Shown: positions 1 to 7,244 of the stretch, one piece after another
Layout: every line of letters starts with the position of its first letter
Position numbering within the stretch: position 1 is the first letter of the stretch
Source: Candidatus Cloacimonetes bacterium HGW-Cloacimonetes-3
Lineage (GTDB): Bacteria; Cloacimonadota; Cloacimonadia; Cloacimonadales; Cloacimonadaceae
DNA: 64,000 nucleotides
Direction of reading: 5' to 3'
NCBI GenBank assembly: GCA_002840645.1
Contig: PHBO01000014.1
Location: 62,001-126,000, forward strand
Made by a program: the position numbers and the translations under genes
The notes under the pieces: generated by a model
What the model was told of the DNA's origin: nothing
Database searches by the model: none
Seen by the model: only the letters and a program-made list of their open reading frames with translations

Positions 1-57
1 AAGAAGCTAATGAATTGCCGGCGTATCTCTTTGCTTGTAAATATCTTGCTGCTCATT

Positions 58-990
58 TCAGTCTTCCAGGGAATCATAGTTTTCAATAATCCACTTCTCG
101 GCACTCCATGCAGCTACGGCACCATCGCTGGTGGCTGTAACAACTTGCCTGAGAACGGTATGTCGTATATCCCCGGCTGCATATATGCCCGGGACATTGG
201 TGTGCATGGTTTCATCCGTTAGTACAAAACCGGCACTATCCAGCTCGATACGAGATTCCAGCAATTCATTGTTAGGAAGAATTCCCACATATATAAATAT
301 GCCATCGACGGGTAGATGTGTTATCTGCTTAGTCTTACGGTTAAATATCTCCAGCTCTTTCACTCTGGTATCTCCTACAATTTCCTGAACCACAGTATCC
401 CAAATGAATTCCATCTTGGGGTTCTTAAGGGCACGTTCCTGAATTATCTTCTGTGCCCGTAAGCTATCACGCCGGTGGATTACATACACTTTCTTAGCGA
501 AGCGGGTAAGGAACAGCCCTTCCTCTATGGCAGAATCCCCGCCGCCAACCACTGCTACCACCTTATCACGGTACAAAGCACCATCGCATGTGGCACAATA
601 GGATACTCCCCTTCCCGTAAGCGGCTCTTCTCCGGGTACATTCAGGCGTCTGGGATGTGCTCCGGTGCAAATGATAACGGATTTTGCCCTATAGGTATTT
701 TCTTTTGTTTGGATAATCTTGCACAAACCTTCCAAGCCTATGGCGGTGATCTCTTCATCGTGAAACACAGTACCAAAGCGCTCTGCCTGTTTTCGCATTT
801 TATCGGTTAAATCAAAGCCCGATAGCGGCTCTTCAAAGCCGGGATAGTTCTCCACTTCGTCCGTAACGGTAATCTGCCCGCCAACGAAGGCTTTCTCAAA
901 AACGGCAGTTTTTAATCCACCTCTGGCACTGTAAATTGCTGCGCTCAGCCCGGCAGGTCCGGCTCCAATAATTATTATGTCGTATCTCAT
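58..990 (-). CDS. trxB: Thioredoxin-disulfide reductase
   Basis: Flavoenzyme that passes electrons from NADPH through FAD to thioredoxin in the cytoplasm. The protein (310 aa, normal for the family) has the FAD dinucleotide-binding motif GAGPAG at residues 9-14, the redox-active CATC pair at C132/C135, an NADPH-binding GGGDSA at about 149-154, and the C-terminal GIYAAGDIRH motif that closes the FAD site. The ATG at 990 starts directly with the conserved Rossmann strand, so the start is well placed. It stands alone on the minus strand; a dispersed repeat (copy A) and a TTGACT box lie just upstream. No thioredoxin gene is visible in this window. Family assignment is secure. Confidence 0.97.
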   Translation of the reverse strand: MRYDIIIIGAGPAGLSAAIYSARGGLKTAVFEKAFVGGQITVTDEVENYPGFEEPLSGFDLTDKMRKQAERFGTVFHDEEITAIGLEGLCKIIQTKENTYRAKSVIICTGAHPRRLNVPGEEPLTGRGVSYCATCDGALYRDKVVAVVGGGDSAIEEGLFLTRFAKKVYVIHRRDSLRAQKIIQERALKNPKMEFIWDTVVQEIVGDTRVKELEIFNRKTKQITHLPVDGIFIYVGILPNNELLESRIELDSAGFVLTDETMHTNVPGIYAAGDIRHTVLRQVVTATSDGAVAAWSAEKWIIENYDSLED

Positions 991-1005
991 ATCTCATCCT
1001 TATTC

Positions 1006-1100
1006 AGTAGCTTATGTAGATATTCACATCTTTGCGAAAGCTATGTTTAGTCAAGTGAAAATCGTATCCTACTCAATAGTAGCCACCTCTCAAACCCATT
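1006..1100. repeat. Dispersed intergenic repeat, copy A
   Basis: About 93 bp upstream of trxB that aligns without gaps to 5858-5950 upstream of the sigma54 regulator, at roughly 68% identity by hand count (63/93). Both begin AGTAGCTTATGTA and share TTTGCG, ATG.TTAGTCA and CCTCT blocks. Both copies lie upstream of minus-strand genes. On the plus strand both can be read in one frame as VAYV-I--FA-AM-S-V-I, so it might be a tiny conserved peptide, but a repeat or promoter-bearing element is at least as likely. The rest of the 991-1323 gap holds only AT-rich low-complexity sequence and the terminator at 1254-1287. Confidence 0.6.
1049..1054 (-). promoter_or_regulatory. TTGACT box upstream of trxB
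   Basis: TTGACT on the minus strand, about 60 nt before the trxB start codon and inside repeat copy A. No TATAAT-like hexamer at 17 bp (AGATGT there), so only the -35-like element is supported. Confidence 0.35.
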
Positions 1101-1253
1101 CTCAATTCTCCATTTTCAATTGTCATTTTCAGCTTCAATGCATAACAACAATGCGGGAATGTAATCTGCATTGGATTTTGGCATTAGCTGTCGGATATCC
1201 TTAAGATAGATTCCTGATACATCCTTTGTAAGGTATTTGTTTTTTTAATCTCA

Positions 1254-1287
1254 CAAAAAAAAAGAAGCCCCACATAAGCGGGGCTTC
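1254..1287 (-). terminator. Rho-independent terminator of the 534-aa exported protein gene
   Basis: Perfect 8-bp stem GAAGCCCC/GGGGCTTC with an 8-nt loop; read on the minus strand it is followed by nine T residues. It lies 37 bp past the stop of the minus-strand gene ending at 1324. Confidence 0.92.
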
Positions 1288-1323
1288 AATATACTGTAGT
1301 AGCGTTTCAAGAAACGTTAATAA

Positions 1324-2928
1324 TTATTTCACTAATGTCATCTTGTAAAAGGAATTAACACTTCCTGCCTGCATTCTGGCGAAATAGATACCGCTGGCAC
1401 AGTGTTTGCCATTGCTGTCTTTGCCATCCCAGCCGATCTGATAAATGCCGCTTTCTTTAGAGCTATGTAACAACGAACGGATTAGCTGTCCTTTCTGGTT
1501 GTAGATTCCTATGGTAACGTTTGCTGTGTCTCTTAGTTTATAAGCAATTTCCGTGCTGGGGCGGAAGGGATTGGGATAGACATTTACTATTCCCGTCTCG
1601 TATTCAACCGTAGAAGGAACCACTTCACCCTCATTACCGGTAAACACACTAACGGGACCATAGAAATTGTTGCTGTTGTTCATTTCAGCAGATTCCACCC
1701 AATAGTAATAGGTAGCACCTGGCTCAAACTCACTATCTGAGTAGTTGTAGGTGTGTTGAATTGAGCTGTTTGTTCCTTCAATGAAACCCGCGTTAAGCTT
1801 GACGGCATTGGCTATATCGGCATCATCGGAGCGATAAACATTGAAACCAAGGATGTTAGATTCCGATTCTGTTGTCCACTGCAATCTCACAAGTGTTTGG
1901 GAAGTAGCAGTTGCAGTGAAGGAAGACATTGTTACAGGAAGTGTTTCAGCTGGTTGGATTATAACTACAGGTATTGAACCTTTGGCTCCAAAGGGAACGT
2001 CTAACCATGTAACGAAACCGGGATTGAGTGCGTAATCACCTTCATGCCATGCGCCACTATAGTGAGCATAACCGTGCTCACCGACTAGAAGCGGAACCTC
2101 AAGATCGGTGGTACCGGAGTATGTGCATAGATAAGCTGCCTGAATCATACCGGTAGAGATAGCATCTAAGTCACCTATTACAGCAGCGAGAATTGGAGTG
2201 GAATAAAAAGCCGGTTCTATTACAACTCCAATAGCTGCACCAGGATAAGAAACAGAGAAGTTATCCATGTAGGTAACGCGGGCTCCGTCTATCGTTAAAT
2301 ATGGATACACCTTACCGTCCACGTTGCCTATAGTAGTATTATAAAAACTCCAACTTCCTTCCTTAGTTAGTGTCAGTGAAGATCCATCGAAATCTGCAAG
2401 GTACAGCTTATAGTTTAGATCATATATATTCCCAGCCCGAGGTGTGATCGTGAGGACAACTTTGTACCAAGACAAGGCAATATCAGGGAAATAGCTAAAT
2501 AAATGCTGGCTGGTGTTGCTATAAAGATGAGCTCCACTGCTATAAAACTCCATTCCCAAGGCAGGAGTATTTAATACCTGACACACTGCACTGCTGGTAT
2601 TTGTAGGAAGTGAAGAAAGACCCATGCCGGCATATCCTCCGTTACGAAAACTGTAAATGTACGCGCTGACGGTTACCGGTGAATCAAGCTGGCTAAGCTC
2701 AAATCCAGTTTTGTAAGTAAGGGTTCTGGTCTGACCCATTACTATAAAAGGAAATTGCACTGCACCGGTACTGCCAATTCCACCTGAGGTGGAGTTTGCA
2801 AGATCAGTATTAGAGACATTGAAGTACGTGCTTAAATCACTGGTATTATTAAAATCCACTGATTGGGTGACGGCTGCTAAGCTAACTGCGAGCAATAGCA
2901 TAAATAGACTGATTACAGTTGTTTTCAT
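1324..2928 (-). CDS. Exported protein with Fn3-like and FlgD/type IX-like C-terminal sorting domain
   Basis: 534 aa. It begins with a signal peptide (MKTTVISLFMLLLAVSLAAV), followed by about 220 residues that look like a beta-rich lectin/LamG-type jelly roll, a less defined middle, then a fibronectin-III-like domain (about 335-430, LQWTTESE...GFNVYRS) and the C-terminal 75 residues with the VYPNPFRPSTEIAY / GIYFARM pattern of the FlgD-Ig/T9SS-type sorting domain. The C-terminal domain suggests export to the cell surface or medium by a type IX-like route; no secretion machinery is in this window. Its start codon overlaps the stop of the upstream 75-aa gene (ATGA), and a strong terminator follows. 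The molecular function of the N-terminal part is unknown. Confidence 0.85.
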   Translation of the reverse strand: MKTTVISLFMLLLAVSLAAVTQSVDFNNTSDLSTYFNVSNTDLANSTSGGIGSTGAVQFPFIVMGQTRTLTYKTGFELSQLDSPVTVSAYIYSFRNGGYAGMGLSSLPTNTSSAVCQVLNTPALGMEFYSSGAHLYSNTSQHLFSYFPDIALSWYKVVLTITPRAGNIYDLNYKLYLADFDGSSLTLTKEGSWSFYNTTIGNVDGKVYPYLTIDGARVTYMDNFSVSYPGAAIGVVIEPAFYSTPILAAVIGDLDAISTGMIQAAYLCTYSGTTDLEVPLLVGEHGYAHYSGAWHEGDYALNPGFVTWLDVPFGAKGSIPVVIIQPAETLPVTMSSFTATATSQTLVRLQWTTESESNILGFNVYRSDDADIANAVKLNAGFIEGTNSSIQHTYNYSDSEFEPGATYYYWVESAEMNNSNNFYGPVSVFTGNEGEVVPSTVEYETGIVNVYPNPFRPSTEIAYKLRDTANVTIGIYNQKGQLIRSLLHSSKESGIYQIGWDGKDSNGKHCASGIYFARMQAGSVNSFYKMTLVK

Positions 2929-3152
2929 GGTTTCTCCTTTGTTTTTCCGTTTAGTAATATTTGTCTGCGTTCTTCTGTCAAATCTTCAAGAACCTGCTCA
3001 TAATCTTCAGCAGAAAAGCTACGCATGACGTTATAGAAATTACTCTCACCACAATAGACAGTAAACCCCAGTACATCTCTGCCATCATTATCGATGGTTT
3101 GCACTATCTGGCTTACCGTCTGCTGTTTATTCTTACTCTTTTTGGTTTTCAT
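2925..3152 (-). CDS. 75-aa charged hypothetical protein, translationally coupled to exported protein
   Basis: Small basic/acidic protein (KTKKSKNKQQ start, coiled-coil-like AEDYEQVLEDLTEERRQIL near the end) with no signal peptide or membrane segment, so probably cytoplasmic. I do not recognise the family. Support for a real gene: an AGGTG ribosome-binding site a few bases before the ATG, and a 4-nt ATGA overlap with the start of the 534-aa exported protein, a classic coupling arrangement. The 296-bp gap upstream (3153-3448) shows no other gene and no clear hairpin. Confidence 0.65.
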   Translation of the reverse strand: MKTKKSKNKQQTVSQIVQTIDNDGRDVLGFTVYCGESNFYNVMRSFSAEDYEQVLEDLTEERRQILLNGKTKEKP

Positions 3153-3448
3153 AACACCTATTAATGCCAGCTTTGTTCCATAAGTATATTATCGGGGAAA
3201 CCAGTGTAACTGTATGACCATTATCCAAATGCGTAGTTTTACTGAATTTTGTTATTTGGGATTATTTCAAAATGGTGATTTCAAGTGGTAGTTGTGAAAT
3301 TTCAGGTGAAATGTTTCTAAATGTAGAACTGGCTTAATCTTTCTCTTGTCCAATAGCAGAAGCGCACTCATCAAAGCATCAGTGCTGCATAAGTTAAGCA
3401 ACACATAGGCTTTTTGTTAGCGCAATCAGACAGATATAATTGTTTTTT

Positions 3449-5695
3449 TTAGCTTCTCTTTCCGGCGTACTGTTGCAGCTTATATTTTACTATCCTACGG
3501 GAAAGTGTTGCTTCGGACATATTAAGGAGCATAGCTGCTTCTTTTTGCTTACCCTTCGCCTTAATAAGCGCTTTTACGATTGTATCTTCTTCATCGTAAT
3601 CAGGTTGCTGGTTCAAGCCATCTGCTGCAAAGCTGAAAGGATTGATTTCGCACAATAGCTGAGCATCCCATCGTGTTTTTTTGCTCAAGATATACATGCG
3701 TTCCACAATGTTTTTCAGCTCCCGTACATTTCCCGGGAAAGCATAAGTGTATAGCATATCTAACAACGATCTGTCGATATATGGTATGCTTTTATTCAGT
3801 TCGGTGGCATATAGCCTCATATAATGCGTTAAGATGGGCTCAATATCTTCCTGCCTTTCTCTTAAAGGTGGGATTACTATTTCGATAGTATTAAGCCGGT
3901 GAAACAAATCCAGACGGAATAGATTTTCCGAAAGCTGAGTGCGAATATCCTGGCTGGTGGCAGATATAACCCTGCTATCGTAGGGCGTCTCTTTGCTGCT
4001 GCCAACCGCGGTAACTTTCCTTGTTTCCAAGGCACGTAGCAGCTTGCTTTGCACGGCAAAGGGCATATCCGTGATCTCATCTAAAAAGAGTGTCCCTTTA
4101 TCTGCTTGCAAAAAGAAGCCCTTTGTAGGTGTATCGGCACCTGTATATGCGCCCTTGGTATGCCCAAAAAGCTCACTTTCAACCAGTGAAGAACTTAGTG
4201 CTCCTACATTCACGGGAACAAATGCCTGATTTCTGCGCAGGCTGTTGTTATGGATTATTTGGGCTATTATCTCCTTGCCGGTGCCTGATTCACCCAAGAT
4301 CAAGACGCTGGTATTCTGATGTTGGGCAGCTAACAAGGCAGAATTTATAACTGTGTGATATGCCTTACTACACCCGATAAATCCATGAGACGAATCGACC
4401 TTGCGCTTTGCATAATCAGGAGAAGGGGAATCTGTGGTGGGGGAATCTTGTACTGTAATTTTTGCCACATCCGTCACCACTTCCTGTCTTTGGATTTCAG
4501 CGATGTAATTGTCAGTGATTCTATCCAGTTTCCGCTCTGTTTCATAGCTATTTTTATATTCCTTCTTCAGGAAATATATACGGGATAACGATCTGTACAC
4601 CCATATCAATTGGCGCAAATCCTTGGCTTTATTATAATATTTCACCCCTCTTCTTACAATGACGAGGGCTTCATCATAGTTGCCCATTTCTACCAACAGG
4701 TTTGTTTTATTTACTTCGATTTGTATCAGGTCGCGTTCAAAACCACAGTCACTGGCAATTGCAATAGCTTCGTTAATATAGCTTAAGGACTTTTCTCTAT
4801 CATGCAGTTTCCAGTAACACAAAGAATAGTTATTATAAAGGTCAATTAGCAGCATAGGGGGCTTCTGAGGCACATTCTCCAGAATTTCCATGCACTTGTC
4901 GTAATATGCTATTGCTTCCTTAAACTCTGCCTCTTGTATCTTTAGGTTACCCAGGTTTGAGGTGAAATAGAAAACTTGCTGTCTATGTTCCATTTGTTTT
5001 GCCAGCGCTAAGCCTTGTTGCAGTATCTTCTCTCCTCTGGAAAAGTCTTCTACCCTGCATACCGCCGAACCAAGGTTGTTTAGCAAGCGAAGCTGATAAA
5101 CATCCATTGATAGCAATTGTGCTTGCTCCAAAGCCTGCGTATAGTATTTGATAGCGGTGTCCCACTTTGACATTTCAATGTAAAGTGCTGCTATAGATCC
5201 AAAAGCACTCGCTGTGGTATAGGACGGCGGAACTCGCTTAATCAGTTCTGCAATCCTTAATTCTTGTTTTTGCGCTTGTTCAAATTGAGAGTGATGCCTA
5301 AGGAAAAACATAAAAGCGCAATGTGCGTGGAGCATCAACTCGTAGTCTCCGGATTCCATAGCATGTTCCATAGCTATTTCCAGTAAAGGTCTTATCCTAT
5401 CTTCTGCATCAGTACTGTAATAGGAAGCTGCCTGTAATACGTGGCATTTTACCAGAATATAGAAGTCATCTTCAGCTATGCCATCCCTTATGCACTCCAC
5501 AGCTATCTCTTCGGCTTCTTTGTTCCTATTCATGGTATATAAGGCTTTCCCACGCAAGTACTTCAGCCTAATCCAGTCCTGAGGAGCAAACTCGCTTACC
5601 AAGTAATTGTCTATCAGTTGCAGAACTTCCGGGGGATTGAACTCAGCCTGTATATCTAAATTTTGTATCATGTCTGAAGTAAGCTCAATAAGCAT
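3449..5695 (-). CDS. TPR-containing sigma54-dependent transcriptional activator
   Basis: 748 aa. Residues 1 to about 400 are helical TPR repeats (several N-L-G-N-L/Y-D-K patterns) that probably sense a protein or peptide signal. About 435-680 is an AAA+ sigma54-activator module: Walker A GESGTGKE near 467, the sigma54-contact loop GAYTGA near 515 (the usual motif is GAFTGA; F to Y is a tolerated variant), and Walker B GTLFLDE near 534. The last 45 residues form a Fis-type helix-turn-helix (AAMLLNMSEATLSRRI). There is no receiver, GAF or PAS domain, so control is through the TPR part. It is monocistronic with a TTGACA box 105 bp upstream. No convincing sigma54 promoter was seen by eye beside its neighbours, so targets are unknown. 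Confidence 0.93.
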   Translation of the reverse strand: MLIELTSDMIQNLDIQAEFNPPEVLQLIDNYLVSEFAPQDWIRLKYLRGKALYTMNRNKEAEEIAVECIRDGIAEDDFYILVKCHVLQAASYYSTDAEDRIRPLLEIAMEHAMESGDYELMLHAHCAFMFFLRHHSQFEQAQKQELRIAELIKRVPPSYTTASAFGSIAALYIEMSKWDTAIKYYTQALEQAQLLSMDVYQLRLLNNLGSAVCRVEDFSRGEKILQQGLALAKQMEHRQQVFYFTSNLGNLKIQEAEFKEAIAYYDKCMEILENVPQKPPMLLIDLYNNYSLCYWKLHDREKSLSYINEAIAIASDCGFERDLIQIEVNKTNLLVEMGNYDEALVIVRRGVKYYNKAKDLRQLIWVYRSLSRIYFLKKEYKNSYETERKLDRITDNYIAEIQRQEVVTDVAKITVQDSPTTDSPSPDYAKRKVDSSHGFIGCSKAYHTVINSALLAAQHQNTSVLILGESGTGKEIIAQIIHNNSLRRNQAFVPVNVGALSSSLVESELFGHTKGAYTGADTPTKGFFLQADKGTLFLDEITDMPFAVQSKLLRALETRKVTAVGSSKETPYDSRVISATSQDIRTQLSENLFRLDLFHRLNTIEIVIPPLRERQEDIEPILTHYMRLYATELNKSIPYIDRSLLDMLYTYAFPGNVRELKNIVERMYILSKKTRWDAQLLCEINPFSFAADGLNQQPDYDEEDTIVKALIKAKGKQKEAAMLLNMSEATLSRRIVKYKLQQYAGKRS

Positions 5696-5776
5696 GTTTT
5701 CTTCCTTTTAAGTATCGGATAAATCATGTTATATGTTTCCGGGAAAGTTTGCATATTTACCCAAAACTCTGTGAGC

Positions 5777-5805
5777 TATGAATAATAATAGTGCTCCATT
5801 GTCAA
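5777..5805 (-). promoter_or_regulatory. Candidate promoter of the sigma54-activator gene
   Basis: TTGACA (5800-5805), 17-bp spacer, TTCATA (5777-5782) on the minus strand, about 80 nt before the ATG. The -10 match is weak. Confidence 0.45.
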
Positions 5806-5857
5806 GAACTTTGTTGCCTAACCTGATATTTATATATATCTTAACTTATCTGCAAAG

Positions 5858-5950
5858 AGTAGCTTATGTAAGTATTATCACCTTTGCGGATGCGATGATT
5901 AGTCATGTAAATATCGCTCGTTCACACTTTGCAGCTACCTCTAAAACTCT
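5858..5950. repeat. Dispersed intergenic repeat, copy B
   Basis: Second copy of the 93-bp element at 1006-1100, here between the sigma54-activator gene and the 148-aa gene. The TTGACT of copy A is ATGACT here. No further copy was noticed in the window. Confidence 0.6.
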
Positions 5951-5993
5951 TAACCCTCCCCTACAATTCTAACCTTTCAATTATCAATTGCTT

Positions 5994-6440
5994 TTACAGC
6001 TCAAGCACATAAGTTTCATAATCATAAACAATCGGCAACAAACCCGCTTCCACCGCCTTATTGATGCTAATGCACGGTAGCTCCTGCGCATAGATATCAT
6101 CTCTGGTGAGAGTCTTAAGGTCTATTGTGGAATCTGCTTTCGCCATATTGTACATCATTTTTAGGTATAGTGCACTCCAAGACCGCACCGGTTGCCGATG
6201 GTTTTCCCGCAGGGCATTGTAGCGCACCCGATACAGATACAGGTCATTCTGAAACTCCTTGCTGGGCTTAATAGCAAACAGCGCAGTGGTGATGCTTCCC
6301 ACCCGCACATTTTCTGAAGTAAGCTTGGGGTAGGTATTCCGTCGGGCATACACCCTGCCAAGCTCTTTACTATAGCAATACACCAAGCCATCCGCTTTGC
6401 CGGTATAGCCCGCCAATCCGTATTGAAAGCTAACTTTCAT
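5994..6440 (-). CDS. 148-aa orphan protein, family member A
   Basis: Close paralogue of the protein at 39110-39556: same 148-aa length, near-identical first 35 residues (MKV-FQYGLAGYTGK) and a conserved PVRSWSALYLK core, with divergence concentrated at the C-terminus. There is no signal peptide or membrane segment; it is basic and aromatic-rich. I do not recognise the family. The G--GK-DG-V----KELGRVYAR opening loosely recalls DUF6266-type proteins of Bacteroidota, but this is only an impression. Two upstream blocks are shared with the second copy (6491-6518 and 6675-6743), so gene and regulatory DNA seem to travel together. It lies at the edge of an accessory stretch with a restriction enzyme. 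It could be a small mobile or phage-derived cassette. Confidence 0.85.
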   Translation of the reverse strand: MKVSFQYGLAGYTGKADGLVYCYSKELGRVYARRNTYPKLTSENVRVGSITTALFAIKPSKEFQNDLYLYRVRYNALRENHRQPVRSWSALYLKMMYNMAKADSTIDLKTLTRDDIYAQELPCISINKAVEAGLLPIVYDYETYVLEL

Positions 6441-6490
6441 GTTTTCACCTTCCTTTTATCGTCTAACGTTTAACCCTTAACTTCTAACGT

Positions 6491-6518
6491 CTATAATACT
6501 ACGGGGGACAAAAACACA
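6491..6518 (-). promoter_or_regulatory. Conserved near-promoter block of 148-aa gene, copy A
   Basis: CTATAATACTACGGGGGACA followed by AAAAACAC on the plus strand, matched at 39611-39638 (CTATAGTATTAAGGGGGACA). It sits about 50 nt upstream of both start codons, where a promoter is expected; on the gene strand it reads GTCCCCC-N4-TATTATAG. Conservation against a diverged background supports a functional site. Confidence 0.55.
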
Positions 6519-6674
6519 TAATTTGCTCACAAACCCCAAATTATTTTTTCTCCTTCCCACTTTTTCACCCTCATCACTTTGTTACTCCATTACCTCATTA
6601 CCTCATCTCTCCCTCATTACATCATCACTTTGTCACTTCTTCATCACTCTCTATAATCCATGGTCTTGCCCAGG

Positions 6675-6743
6675 AGATTCCCTCGTGATTCCCTCGTCCC
6701 ACCTCGGAATCACGAGGGGTTCACAAGGGCATCACGCGGCGTT
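6675..6743 (-). repeat. Structured 69-bp upstream block of 148-aa gene, copy A
   Basis: On the gene strand it contains CCCTCGTGATTCC, a 12-13-nt loop and the perfect complement GGAATCACGAGGG, flanked by further CCCTYGTGA-like units. The block recurs at 39759-39826, with one stem pair changed from T-A to C-G and one pair lost. It lies about 235 nt upstream of the ATG. It could be an RNA leader structure, a terminator, a protein-binding site or the end of a mobile unit. Confidence 0.6.
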
Positions 6744-6859
6744 ATAGGCATGGATGAGAGATTTATCGCTTATGGTATTTAGCCAAAGCAAGATGTGCTG
6801 TTATTCCTCCCTTGAAATTGGGATGAAATGGATTTTGCCAAGCCATGAATTTGCAACAG

Positions 6860-7140
6860 ATTATAGCCTGGGGTGTGAACCCCGTGGGAAACAATGAAAC
6901 CGGCTTATCCCTTTATGGGCGAATCACCCAAGTAGATAACAAGTTAACAGGTTATTGTTACACCCCCAAGGGGTTTAAATGTTGTTCCCACCCATACCCG
7001 GGGTTTAGCTAACGCTGCACCCCGGGCTAATATCTGTCATCCCTACTGGATTTACATTGGAATCTCAAAGATTAATCCTGACATCCCTGCGGGATTTATT
7101 ATGGGTTCCCACTGCAAACCGCATTCTTGTCTTCGGGATT
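6860..7140. repeat. GC-rich palindromic intergenic repeat remnants
   Basis: In the 804-bp gene-free gap 6441-7244, after the low-complexity CATTACCTCAT-type tract (about 6580-6655) and the structured block, there is a patch of palindromic fragments: CCCGGGGT (6997-7004) with ACCCCGGG (7019-7026), and two direct CATCCCTnCnGGATTTA units at 7038 and 7082. Nothing here is open in frame over a useful length. It looks like decayed dispersed repeats, not a gene. Confidence 0.45.
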
Positions 7141-7178
7141 TATAATACGTTGCTTAACCCGAAATCCACAAAAAGAAG

Positions 7179-7184
7179 TTGACC
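7179..7184 (+). promoter_or_regulatory. TTGACC box upstream of restriction-modification gene
   Basis: TTGACC 66 nt before the TTG start; 17 bp downstream is GAACTT, no clear -10. Confidence 0.3.
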
Positions 7185-7244
7185 AAAAATCCTATTATTC
7201 AGAACTTACGCAGAGCATAAAAAAATAGAAAATGAGGTTCTGTT

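Noticed and set aside
977-1204. 75-aa ORF upstream of trxB similar to the 64-aa ORF at 5778-5972
   Set aside because: The similarity is confined to the 93-bp DNA repeat, the rest differs and neither has a good ribosome-binding site; recorded as a repeat, with the peptide option kept only as an alternative.
6860-7140. Possible insertion sequence in the gap before the restriction enzyme
   Set aside because: Only short palindromic fragments; no transposase remnant in any frame and no pair of matching ends.
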